Shown here: piece by piece, positions 1 to 10,574 of the stretch | Position numbering within the stretch: position 1 is the first letter of the stretch | Layout: every line of letters begins with the position of its first letter | Position numbers and translations under genes: made by a program | Notes under the pieces: model-generated | Told to the model about the DNA's origin: nothing | The model's input: the letters and a program-made list of their open reading frames with translations, nothing else | Databases searched by the model: none | Assembly (NCBI GenBank): GCA_949987705.1 | Contig: OX465281.1 | Coordinates: forward strand, 220,753,978 to 220,817,977 | Length of the DNA stretch: 64,000 nt | Direction of reading: 5' to 3' | Source of the DNA: Thereva unica | Taxonomy: Eukaryota > Arthropoda > Insecta > Diptera > Therevidae

Positions 1-163
1 TCCTTACCATAGTAATAGATCCCCATTGCTCCCATTTCACTGATGAAAGAATGCATTCCAATTTCATCAATTCCTAAATTCCCTGCTGGGTGAAGATGAA
101 AGACTTGTTATTACTAGACTTTGGGGAAGATGCGCGGGATGTCACGAGGTTTGAAAACAACTA

Positions 164-338
164 TACAATAATACAAGGTAGGCTCGCAAGGAAAAGCTCT
201 GTTTCTATCTTGAAAAGCTTCTACCATTTTTATATGAGAAAAGATCTGAGTGACGTCACGAGAGAGCTTTTTTCCTTTGTGAACTAAGATCTGAGTGACG
301 TCACGGGGCCCTTATGAGCTTACCTTGTAATTATTGTA
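164..338. repeat. Small inverted-repeat element (MITE-like) with two CRE palindromes
   Basis: The ends are about 22-bp inverted repeats (TACAATAATACAAGGTAGG at 164 against the reverse complement of 316-338, which reads TACAATAATTACAAGGTAAG). Inside, the motif GATCTGAGTGACGTCACG occurs twice, 45 bp apart, giving two TGACGTCA palindromes at 251-258 and 296-303. I see no coding potential and no clear target duplication. MITE status is inferred from the inverted ends alone. Confidence 0.5.
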
Positions 339-798
339 CCATGGTTATCCAGGAGGCACCAGCAAGGAGCTGAAGGTACGATTTCACCCCCATTTTCTCT
401 AAGCGAAGTGGATAAAAAACCTTACAGAATTGTAAGCTTTATCGACGCCTGTAGCGGTTTTTGTCTCCTGGTCGTTAGGATTTGGTTCCGCATTTTCATT
501 CCGATTTGACTTAATAAAAAAACGTGTCAAATTTTGGAGTTAACAAAACATTAATTTTCTCTTTGCTGTTTATCGAGAGGTTTGTGCGATATGCCGCCTG
601 CTTAACTTGATTCGTTTGTCACTCAATGTTTGCTCATACAGAACAAATAAATTATTTAATTAATTTAAATAAAAGAGTTACATTTATGTTAATAATAATT
701 AATCAACGAGAGCCACAAATACAATATCAATTAACAAAATTGTCCGCTCAAACTGTGTGGAAATACAAAATCGGTTTTCTCAACGGAAAATTTTCTTA
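339..798. other. Non-coding, no feature recognised
   Basis: AT-rich sequence with short homopolymer runs and no ORF or repeat that I can assign. The same applies to 1158-1530, between the Harbinger-like MITE and the retrotransposon fragment. Confidence 0.5.
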
Positions 799-1157
799 GG
801 GCCTGTGTGAATTCGATGACTAAAATTTAGTGTCGATAATACAGTATTTAGTCTTCTGCCGAGGAGACTAAATTTTTTGACAGTTGACTAAATTGATGGT
901 GAATTTTTTTCAAAATAGTTCAATACAACGGAAAATAAAGTGAAGAACTAATAACCTGTTGTCAATAGTGATATTTTCTACATTCATATATTTAGTTGCT
1001 TACTGTAAAAAAAGCATATACTATAAATTATAAAAATAAAAATTATTGTCAATTTAATTTAGTCATCAAACGAATTCACACAGCAATTCCCTACATTAAC
1101 GACAAAAACTGCAAAATTTAGTTTAGTCATCAATTTAGTCCCAATTCACACAGGCCC
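799..1157. mobile_element. Harbinger-like MITE, 359 bp, TTA target duplication
   Basis: The element starts GGGCCTGTGTGAATTCGATG and ends with the inverted form (…AATTCACACAGGCCC). It is flanked by TTA at 796-798 and 1158-1160. GGGCC-type ends with a 3-bp TWA duplication are characteristic of PIF/Harbinger elements. There is no transposase, so it is non-autonomous. A second, imperfect copy of the terminus (TTTAGTCATC…GAATTCACACAG) sits internally around 1054-1080, suggesting the 3' end was partly duplicated. Confidence 0.8.
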
Positions 1158-1530
1158 TTAATTGATCTTGTGACTCTCTTTGACTCTCTCTCCAACCGGG
1201 TTGCTAACTGTTGGAAATTGTTTACAAACGTCGATACTGAGTTATATCATGAGCTTCTGTGCCTCAAATATTTTTGAACAAACAAAAATTTGTTTCATTT
1301 ATTGTTAAAACTGGTTGAACCCGGTATAACTCCATTTTGCCCGCAACAGTTGACCACCAGACGGCTATTATGTCGTGCAGGTTGACGTTTAGTAGTTATT
1401 TACAGTTTTTGTGACATTTCACACGATGTTCGAATTTTGTTTGGTAAAAAAAGCCATCCAATATATAAAATTTTTATTCAACTATGTTGTTGTTCATCGA
1501 TTGCATCAATGTGTCGCAAGGATTTTTTTG

Positions 1531-2020
1531 TTAATCATTGGCGATAGCGCCATTTGCTCCTCAATTGACTCATTAAGCCACCGTAGGAATGTAGCAGCCC
1601 TTGCAAAATTTTACCGATTTTACCACAACGATTGCTCTACTGAAATAAGTAACCTCATGCCTCCACGGCAACTTATCTCCCGCAACACTAGACTTGCCCG
1701 CTCGGCTCACCCTTATAGTTTACAGCCCTTATCTTCGCGCACACTCCGATTTAGAAATTCGTTTATAACAAGAACAACGCGACTGTGGAACAACTTACCT
1801 CAGTCAATATTCCCGAACTCATACAACACCCAAGAGTTGAAGCGCAAGGTTCACCACCATCTCCTCCAACACTCACCCGACTCCCCCTAATCTATCCTAT
1901 CTTTCTCTCTATTCTTCGAGCTAAGCTTTACTACTAGACATTGCACCATGACGTGTACGACATGACGGACTAGTAGTACAAAGGATGACACCTAAGCTTA
2001 GACTATCATATAAAAAAAAA
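1531..2020 (+). mobile_element. 5'-truncated non-LTR retrotransposon 3' end (Jockey/CR1-like)
   Basis: Codons from about 1531 to the stop at 1888-1890 encode the C-terminal end of a retrotransposon ORF2, with motifs SHRRNVAALAKFYRFYH, SRNTRLARSAHP and TRLWNNLPQSIFPNSYN. The same protein tail is encoded by the larger element at 13821-16236. The 3' UTR (1891-2010) also matches that element's 3' UTR (…CTACTAGACATTGCACCATG…) and ends in a short A run at 2012-2020. The open frame begins earlier, at 1411, but residues before about 1531 do not resemble the family, so the upstream ATG is fortuitous. This is a dead-on-arrival fragment. Confidence 0.8.
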
Positions 2021-2059
2021 TCAGTAATGGTATATTAGAGTGAACCGCTTCTTGCAGCG

Positions 2060-2640
2060 CATCACGGTCCTATTGATGCTCACGGTTTAGTTCTTGATCG
2101 AGCATCGTGATCTGAATTAATTGTTTATTTGCTATCGTCATGCACAAATCCTCAAAAACAATCGGTCCTTCGTTATATATTTCGTCACACATTGCGATTT
2201 CCGGATGGTGCAATGTATTTCGTACGCGATGCAATATGTCTTCGCATATGTCGTCCTTGAATTTGTTCCACAGCACTTTAGGTTGGGACGGATAGCATGT
2301 TGCTACAATAATGGCGAATAGCGTTCTTATTTGATTCACATTCGATGTGGACCCGGAAATAGCGATTGTTTGGTCCCATTGGAACCGTCCTCCAATAAAC
2401 TCGAACGCAAATTTCCATCAATCATGAATGATGATTTTGAATTCAAAGCACCACCTACGTTCTGGCAATATCGTGCAGTTCTGGATCGGCGATTGGGTCG
2501 GGGATTTTAGATGATACGATATAATACTTCGTTAGACGGCAATTTGTTTATCATCCAGATCAGAATATGTGCGTGGAGTAGACCGCGTTTCTGCCACTCG
2601 AACGAATACATTCAACACCTTGTAATGCCGAACACTCCAT
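2060..2640 (-). pseudogene. Helitron Rep/helicase polyprotein remnant
   Basis: Read on the minus strand from about 2605, one frame gives QKRGLLHAHILIWM, containing the HUH nickase signature (H-A-H, bases 2567-2575) of Helitron Rep proteins. After a frame change, KIPDPIADPELHDI follows (about 2463-2513). Further on (2070-2339) comes LFAIIVATCYPSQPKVLW and KDDICEDILHRV, typical of the region between Rep and the Pif1-type helicase in insect Helitrons. Frameshifts and stops break the frame, and no complete helicase domain is present here. An intact protein would nick DNA for rolling-circle transposition; this copy is inactive. The domain assignment rests on motif recognition only. Confidence 0.75.
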
Positions 2641-4972
2641 GCTTAACGATCACATCCTTAAGAACCTAAAAAAAGATGAATGAAATCGGTAAAGTGGTTA
2701 TCAAGTTATGGCGTAACCAAGGGAAATAAGGATTCATTTTTAGATATTATATGTAGATTAAATTTGCCTAAAATCAAGCCTAATTAGTATGTGCTCTATG
2801 ATAATCGGTATAGGAGTTGTTAACGTTTAAGTACATTTAAAAACGTGTTTTCTTAAACACCCTATATTTCAGTGGCTAGTGCCGTTAGTCCTCCTTCCTA
2901 GAAAGTCTGAAATACCCTGTATAGGTTAAAAGAACTGTGTTTGAATGTAGCCTCAGTGTGTGCCACTATTAAAGGTACGGAATAACTCTTAAATGTTGTA
3001 GCTTCATACATTTTTCTTCTACCACATCCTGAATTTTCCAACAAACTGTTTAAAAGTATTAATTTGATTAAAAAAAAACAAAGTCATAAATATTGCATTA
3101 ACCTCAAGGGCACTATCATTTTCATATCGCACAGGCCGCACTTGTGTGCAACAATCTGAATCAAAACATCTGCACCGCAAAACGCAACTAATTTCCATAA
3201 ATACTCGCAGGACATAAATTTAATTTTGTGTAAAATATTCATAAAATTAACGGTAACTGTCCGATTGTTGTGGAATTACCAGAGCGTTTCCAAAAAAACC
3301 AAGTTTCTCTCCTGTCCACAGGGTAAACCATCTGTCAAACAATTTGCATACACCCAGCGCCGAAGAGTGCGCAACTTGCTCCCTAATCCTTGTTTTTGTA
3401 TTTTGACTTTTGTTACTTTCTGGGTGAATTACCCCCGAATTGAAATTCAATTTCGATTTGTAAATCGTATAGGGTTCTCTGTGGCGACATTTTTCAATAT
3501 TTATTACCTTTTTATTATCATGTGATATTAACTGCACTCCGCCGGTGAGGAGGGTTTACATCGCCATTCTGCTTCGTTGAGCCTGATTGTAATAGCGGCA
3601 AGGAGTCGGGGCTACCTAGACAATTGGAATGATCCTTTTATTTCTATTCACTTAGAGAACTATATTGTAACAAAGGAAGCAATCGCAATCTGGTAGCTCC
3701 TTTAGAAGCACCCCAAAAATTACTTTGGGGAAACCGTAGCCAATAAATTTTACCAAAATAGACTCGCCCAGCACTGAGGGAAATTCTTTTTAATTTAATT
3801 TGAATTGTGTAAACTTTACCCCCGTCCGTGGCCGTCGCCTGCTTAAGATTTCTTCCGCGGAATTGAGCTCTCTATCTCCTCCACACCCCAGGGGTAGATA
3901 CCCGGCGGTGTGGGTGGTCCTTTCACTGGAAATGTCTTAGATAAAATTTTATTAAATTAGAGAAAGCAAATAGCGAGTCGCCTACATTATGTTTTTCCCA
4001 ATTACATTCAGCTACACCGAGAGAGAGCGAGCGCAGCTCTGCCGAAGGGCTTTAACCCCTGGAATTAAAATTGCTCAACGTTTTCTTCTTAAATTCGTTC
4101 ATTACATCCGCATCACGTTTAATTTAATTCACGTTTCCCTCCCTTAATAAAATTGGCGAAAGAATGAAAATAAACACGCGAATTTGAGACGCGTTTCTTC
4201 TTTTGCACGTTCATGATGTACCAACGTAGTTTTTACGATGAAATTCTTTAAAAAAAAACATTTAAATAGATTTAAGGACGTCATCGAATTTTTAGGGCGG
4301 AATTTAACGTTCGGTCGCATTTTATTTTAGTGAAATTGGCGAAATGATGTTTTATAGTAGGAGTAAATTTTCCTGCAAAATACACTTACAATTTCATCAA
4401 TTTCTCCGAATTCTTAAAGGGGGCAGCTTAGCGAGCACTGCGACCTATTTTATTTGGTCATCGAACCCATCGTTAAAAAACTGCCAGGTTTAGGTTTGGG
4501 ATTCATATCCAAATTTGCCCTGTGAGGAGAGAAGTTGCGATAGAGGAAATTTTATCTATTCTTTACTGTAACTTCAGTCGAAAGTGTTCCGCAGATTCAG
4601 AAGCTGCCCCGGAGAACCGGCTATAATCAACTTTACCAGCCATATTCTGCTTAGATGATAATTTAGCAGACAGTGGTCAATGACTTTGTCAATCTTTTAA
4701 GCTCCAACCTCTTCAAATTTAAAAGTTTCCCCGCTTTGCTTAATTTTTTAGTTTGACGAGCGCCGTGAGCCTCGTCCACCTATAACGAAAGAGCTAGTTG
4801 ACACAATTCCTGAGGGCCGATTTTACGTTGTAGGTGGCTAAATTGCAGAAAGGTTTCGGCCCAACCAGGGATGATCAAAGGGGCTGCTTCCTTTAAAGAG
4901 GGCTCTGTCGTGTTGCCTTTCTGACCTGCATCCGACAATCGGAGTAAACGGTTTGTCCAGAGTGGCAGTAAT
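2640..4972. other. Non-coding stretch, no assigned feature
   Basis: AT-rich DNA. Two overlapping opposite-strand ORFs near 3226-3537 have no recognisable family, and they mirror each other across the same bases, so I did not call a gene. No terminal repeats, splice-bounded exon or RT motif was recognised. Confidence 0.4.
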
Positions 4973-5290
4973 CAGGGCCGGATTTATATATTGCGGGGCC
5001 CCAAGCACAACCTCGTGATGGGGCCCCCCAACAATGACTACCGCCCCACCGCCCCCGCCCCCCACACACACAAAAGAAAAGTTCTTTAATGAGAAATCAA
5101 TTAAGTAAAATGGAATATAAATTTAAATAAACTATATATTTCAATATCTTTGTGGGTCAAGTTCCGAGTTCTCTCTCTCCTCTCCCTTTTATCTAAAGAC
5201 GAACCAAACAAAATATAAGAGGCGCGGGGCCTCCTGAGGGTAGGGGCCTCAAGCAATTGCTTGTTTTGCTTGTTGGTAAATCCGGCACTG
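4973..5290. mobile_element. hAT-family MITE, 318 bp, 8-bp target duplication
   Basis: The left end is CAGGGCCGGATTTA and the right end is TAAATCCGGCACTG, an imperfect inverted pair of the well-known hAT CAGGGCCGGATTTA type. The flanks are GCAGTAAT at 4965-4972 and GCAGTAAT at 5291-5298, the 8-bp duplication expected for hAT transposition. Internally there are GGGGCC-rich segments and no transposase. Short ORFs on the minus strand here are incidental. Confidence 0.88.
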
Positions 5291-5546
5291 GCAGTAATAG
5301 TATCGGACAATAACGGCTCCGGCTACGGCTACAGCTGCAACAGGCCGAAGCGTGTCGCATTGCAAAATTGTGCCAAGGCACATAAGGAGCCGAGTAGGGC
5401 TGCGCCGCAAGGTAATAATTGACTCAGTCAGCCGATAATTAACGTAAAATCACGAGCAACAACGTCCGTTAATTGCGCCCATCAACGTATACTGAAGTAT
5501 GGAATGCAATGTGACGCTGGCGCGTGGTGCTGGCGCTGTAGAATCC

Positions 5547-6255
5547 ATGGATTTTGGATTGTGGGTTATGGATTGTGGGTTTTGGATTGTGGATTTTGGA
5601 TTGTGGATTGTGGATTTTGGATTTGGAATGTAGAATGTGGATTTTGGATTGTGGTTTGTGGACTGTGGATTTTGTATGGTGGATTGTGAGTTGTGGATTT
5701 TGTAGTTTGTATTTTGTATTTTGAATTTTGGTTTTTGGATTGGGGATTTTGGATTTTGGATTGTGGATCGTGGATTTTAGATTTTGGATTTTGGTTTTTG
5801 GATTTTGGATTTTAAATTTTGGATTGTGGATTGTGAATTTTGGATTGTGGATTTTAGATTTTCAATTTTGGATTGTGGATTTTGGATTGTTGATTTTGGA
5901 TTGTGAATTGTGGATTGCGGATTGTGGATATTGGATTTTGGATGGTGGATTGCGGATTGTGGGTATTGGATTTTGGATGGTGGATTGGGAATTGTGGATT
6001 TTGTAGCTTGTATTTTGTATTTTGAATTTTGGATTGTGGATTGTGGATTTTGGATTTTGGATTGTGGGTTGTGGATTGTGGATGGTGGAATGTGCATTTT
6101 GGAATGTGGATTGTGGATTTCGGATTGTGTATTGTTGATTTTGGATTGTGGATTTCTGATTGTGGATTTTGGATTGTGGATTGTGGATTCTGGATTCTGG
6201 ATTTTGGATGCTGGATTCTGGATTCTTTATTCTGGGTTCTGAATTCTGGATTTTA
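5547..6255. repeat. Heptad minisatellite (TGGATTN)n
   Basis: About 700 bp of nearly uninterrupted TGGATTT/TGGATTG heptads on the plus strand. Because seven is not a multiple of three, 21 bp encode a seven-residue cycle, so several frames stay open and give long Trp/Gly/Asp-rich ORFs. These ORFs are repeat artefacts. A short satellite copy of the same heptad recurs at 7723-7762. Confidence 0.9.
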
Positions 6256-6261
6256 ATTTTT

Positions 6262-7930
6262 TAAATACCAATTTTCAGAGGAATCACAACACAACTGTAA
6301 AAATCTCTCGCTGTCTTGGAACCACGATCATAATTTTTAACTTCCCAGTTTGTAATCGGCCCGAAAAGCAAAATCGTAATTTTCAACTTATTTTTCAATT
6401 TTGAAGGTGCTAATAACATTTTAACACTCTTCTTGAGAAGAACTATGTGGGTGTGCTTTCGTACCAGGAAATTTTTCGATATTGCGCGACCCAAAAAAAA
6501 ATATCCACATGGTTGAGGGGCTTAAGCGTATTAACGAAAATAAGATCTGAAAAAACTTTTATGACTAGCCGTTTTTCGTTTAAATGAAATAATATATTAT
6601 ATCTATATATTTATCAAAATATATTATTATTTTAATGAATTAAATGTTTTATTTTATTTGTTAGATACTATTATTGCGCAATTGTTATTGAAATATCCAT
6701 TCATTCCACATTCATCATACTGGTTATCATATAGTCATCATATAGTTTAAACCTAGTACTGAACTTAAGGTTGCATCGTGAAAAAGTTAAACTGAATTTT
6801 AAACCGTATTTCGACTCCTTTATTAATTGTAATAAATTTTCCGAAAATACTTTTTAAGATTGTTTATTTTCCATTGTGCACTATGCTTCATCTTCTCAAA
6901 ATCAATAAAATTGAAAGATTATATAAATTGTTATTCAGTTCAGAGAGACGATAGCAGAGCAGTTCATACCAATATCAGCCCCCTTAGCTATAGGGGATCT
7001 GCCACCACTATTGCCAATGATTCACTATCTAAGCCGTGGGATAAGTTCACGTTTTTAATAACATCCAGCGTTTTGCGACTTATAAAAGGGGCTAATGTCT
7101 TTTCGGGGAGGATAGATAGTAATCCGCTTAGATGGATTTATATTTCCGGTTAAAGGATATCACCTGTAGTATAATGGCTTTTGCAAAAATATTCTGCCCA
7201 CATCTAGAATTGTCCCTCTTCCTTGAAAAGAGTGGCGAAAATCAAATCAATGTCTTTGGTTCTTTCAGGAATTGTTCTGGAGGAGTTTCTTTTGTGGAAC
7301 GTGCTTTGTGGATTTGTAGAGTTTCTTTGTTGTCATTGACAATTGTGATTATTGTGCTGATTTGGAAGTCCTTCTATTATTTGTGGATATTTACGATTAT
7401 ATTTATTACTATACTACAATTGGCCTTGATTTCTTGTATTTATAAGATCTGGAGATCTTAAAGCATTAATAAAGCAAATTAAAGTACCATCTAAATTGTT
7501 TTTTAGATTAGCAGTATCATTATCTAATTTGGCTTTAGTCAATGCCAAACTGTTATCATGGTGTTATTAATCAAGAGCATTAGTTGCCGTCCGTTTTACA
7601 GCCTGCCTCACTTCTAGATTTTGTGCATCAAGTTGCCGAATCGAATATAATCGAAATATTTATCAATCGCTCTCTGTGCGCTATTAGTCTTTGCTAAAAA
7701 GCTATCAGATGCCCTCACTTTTTGTGGATTTTGGATTTTTGATGTTGGATTTTGGATTTTGGACTGACGCACGCAACGGGCCGACAGCAAAAAATCGCTG
7801 CATACACCGCAGGAACTGTAGGCACGCACCTATCTGTTTGCCACTTTAGTATGTACGCGGCCCTCAACTTTCTGGTGTTAGCCCTCTTTCATGCTGCTGC
7901 GTGCTGTACATACTAGCACTGCGTAAAGCT
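6262..7930. other. Mostly non-coding; one hydrophobic ORF of unknown origin
   Basis: The part at 6341-6620 resembles a single unit of the 145-bp family at 27029 and 53942 (AACTTCCCAGTTT start, then GATATTGCGCGACCC and CGTTTTTCGTTTAAATG). The ORF 7132-7461 (+, 109 aa) has a strongly hydrophobic C-terminal half of about 40 residues, suggesting one or two membrane spans. I recognise no family, and it has no supporting context. The heptad repeat resumes briefly at 7723-7762. Confidence 0.35.
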
Positions 7931-8345
7931 AGACTAGGCTAACAACCCTCGAAAACAGGAGGTGACGGATTGGTTTGGACCCCAAGATGGGTAGAATTCT
8001 TGGAAATGCTGCACAAATAGCGGAAGCCTTATCCGCCATGCCCTCCAAGTGTGTTTTAAATTTAAGACTGTGGTCGATCATAACTCGCAGATGTCTTAAG
8101 GCAAGCTTCTACGGATACTTGTTTTCTCAGGCTGCTGATCAATGCAGTTACTGCTTTGTGTTCAGTAAATGACAGACTAGCGCTCTCAAGCCACGCTTTA
8201 ATAACTCAGATAGTTTCGAAGGTGCATAACTCAATCTCATCGTGGCAACATCATAATATTATGACCCACTGGAAAGGTCCTAGGACACCACATGTTGTCG
8301 TTCCATCTTCCAATTCACAATGAAGTGGCCTTGCTTCTATCCTTC
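7930..8345 (-). pseudogene. R1/LOA-like retrotransposon RT thumb fragment
   Basis: On the minus strand, conceptual frames give AWLESASLSFTEHKAVTALI (about 8215-8150) and then, after a frameshift, KFKTHLEGMADKASAICAA and FPRILPILG (about 8070-7985). This order and wording match the region just after the YADD box in R1/LOA-type reverse transcriptases. Stops and frameshifts show it is dead. It abuts the separate RTE-like remnant to its right; the exact boundary near 8345-8400 is uncertain. Confidence 0.6.
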
Positions 8346-8399
8346 TTAGGAAAGATTGTTACTAAATAATAGTTTCAGAGGAGGGGGTGTGTTTGTCTG

Positions 8400-10245
8400 A
8401 CTACCCACCCGGGCTCAAAACGATCCGCCGGCACTGCCTTTCCAGCTGTCACATATTGTTTGGTCCCACTTTTTGGGTATTTTGACTATGATAACTTCCG
8501 TCCAATCCTCCGGAAAGGTACAGGTGTTCCATGCTATTTCCAGAATTGGCTAAAGCTTATCTGCTATGAGGCTTGAATCGGCTTTCATCAATTCTGGCGG
8601 GATGCCATCTTTTCCAGCTGCTTTACCATTGGCCATTGCATGAATTGCTGTTACTCTTTCCGTCTTATTGGCTGTGCATTATTGCTGTTGTCCTGAGCCT
8701 CCTGTGCAAGTGAACCATTCAGGGTGGCGAAGAAGTAATCTCTCCATCTTTGGAGCTGCTCCTCGGTGCTGCACAGCAGCCTTCCATCCGCACTCTTAAC
8801 GACATGTTTTTTAGTAGAGTGCTTTCCCGAGAGCTGTTTAGTGATTTGGTACATTTGGTGATTTGTGTTTGCCGCGTTTTCCGCTTTTTCTGCGAGCTCC
8901 TTTATCTGCTGCCTTTTATCACGCCGGACACTTCTCTTTACCTCCCGTATTCCCGTTCAAGGTGGTAACGTCTTTCCGGGTCGCTTGTAAAGTTTACGTT
9001 ATTTTTGAGGGCCCTCCTGCGTTATATTTTTTAGCACGTTGTGCCCGAGATCCTGTGTTGCTGGTTTCTTTGGACATAACCATTCTCGCTTTTTAACGTT
9101 CTCCTGCAGAAGGTCTACGTTAAACCGTCTACGGTTTATAGCATCGCGTTGAACGTTTCTGATTGCGGCGATTTTAAGGCGAATAGTTGCTACTAGCAAA
9201 TGGTGGTCGCTTTCAGTGTCTGCTTCCCCGAAGCTCCTGACATCCTCCAGAATAGTTCTCCATCTACGGCTGACGGCCACGTGATCTATCTGATTTCTCG
9301 TTCTACCATCGGGCGATACCAAGGTTTCTTTGGGTATCTTCTTGTAGCAAAAGTAAGTTCCACCTACCATGAGTTGGTAAAGCTCACCATTTTTATTGGT
9401 AACTTGGCTTAGGCCCTGTTTTCCAATTGTGTGTTCAAGGCCGGTGTTGTCACGGCCGATCTGTGCGTTTAAGTCACCCATTAATGCAATGATGTCTCCC
9501 CTTGGAATAGAGCGAAAAGCCTCATTCAGTCGCATATAGAACTCTTCTTTGATGTCATCTTCTGCTTCTTCAGTTGGAGCATAGCATTGAACTACCGTAG
9601 TACTTTTTAGTCCGGTACGCAGGCGCGGTAATAATCCTCTCAGAAACTGGTGACCCGCTAATGAGGCTGCACCTGGCTTCTTTGGTGAGTATTACGTCAG
9701 CGCCATTCCTACTCCTATCAGTTGCATTCCTGCCAGAATATAAGAAGGACTCACCGTTTGGGCAGATATGTTCGCCCGCATCGGGCGGTCTGGTTTCGCC
9801 AAGTCCCATGATATTGATTTTATATCGATTCATGTCGTTAAGGACTTCATCCAGCCGTCTATCAGCAAGCAGTGATCTCACATTCCATGATCCGATTCGT
9901 GCCCTGGTTCGAAAAGTAAAGGTCGCCGTCGTGTTGTCCATCAGGTTCCGAGGCATCGTTTGCCGATTCGTAGCAATGGTGTTTTTTATGGGGGCGGGTT
10001 TCTAGGCCTCAGCCCAACCGACTTAAAACCCTGTTTTGTTTTGCAGATCTCGCTATTCGCCCGTCATCCGTTAGCTCCTTCCGAAGAAGTACCCCAGGGG
10101 CATCGCGAGGAGGTGGGATTAGGATTTGCTAACAGGGCTGCTAGGTGTTCGTCTGCAGTAACTCTTCTCGGGTTTTAACAGAAGTGACAAATCAGGTGTC
10201 ACCACCTTCCGAGATCTTTGTTATCCGTTCGCCCCCCTGTCATTT
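8400..10245 (-). mobile_element. RTE-like non-LTR retrotransposon, decayed (EN plus start of RT)
   Basis: Runs right to left. The EN N-terminus (9570-9956) has IGSWNVRSLLADRRLDEVLN and GLGETRPP. The EN C-terminus (8999-9535) has MGDLNAQIGRDNTGLEHT, RNQIDHVAVSRRWR and SDHHLLVATI, the D-N and D-H residues of apurinic-type endonucleases. A linker (8651-8854) follows, then the start of RT (about 8645-8460: GKAAGKDGIPPELMKA, PEDWTEVIIVKIPKKW) with an internal stop. Two or more frameshifts separate these pieces. The 5' region up to about 10240 matches the 5' region of the copy at 52757, so both probably retain the original 5' end. The YADD part is missing. Confidence 0.82.
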
Positions 10246-10359
10246 GGCAATCAACTAACCCAATTTGATAGTCGATTGACCCAGATTTCACTACGGATTT
10301 TATACGTCCCAGGGTCTTTCCTGCAGTTCTATATTCTAAGAAAAGGCAAATGCGGTAAA

Positions 10360-10486
10360 GGTAAATACGTATTTTTAGTGTAAATACTAGAGATTTTTTA
10401 AAATTTTAAAAATCTCTCGTGAGTTTAGCGGGGAGGGAGAGGGAGTTGGGCCAAATCTCACGACATCTCACCGAGAAAGTAAAGTA
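10360..10486. repeat. Partial MITE of the GGGGTCGTCCAT family
   Basis: Shares AAATACGTATTTTTAGTGT and GCCAAATCTCACGA plus ATCTCACC with the copy at 21440-21625, and the GCCAAATCT core with the one at 18005. The outer CACGTAATTTATGGACGACC end seen at 21625 is missing here. No coding potential. Confidence 0.55.
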
Positions 10487-10574
10487 GTGGTTCAATTCAA
10501 CTTTCATCAATTGACGAATAGAATACAACTAAATATTAACTTTAAGTGAACCACGCAAATGTGAATACCAAATA

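Noticed and set aside
3226..3537. Two overlapping opposite-strand ORFs near 100 residues
   Set aside because: Neither has a recognisable motif, repeat context or splice signals; mutual antisense openness is common by chance.
5504..6256. Several Trp/Gly-rich ORFs of 61-110 residues on both strands
   Set aside because: They are translations of a 7-bp tandem repeat that stays open in multiple frames; no independent coding evidence.
7132..7461. Membrane-like ORF as a possible envelope or receptor fragment
   Set aside because: Hydrophobicity alone in AT-rich DNA is weak evidence; no other motif or neighbouring retroelement ORF supports it.
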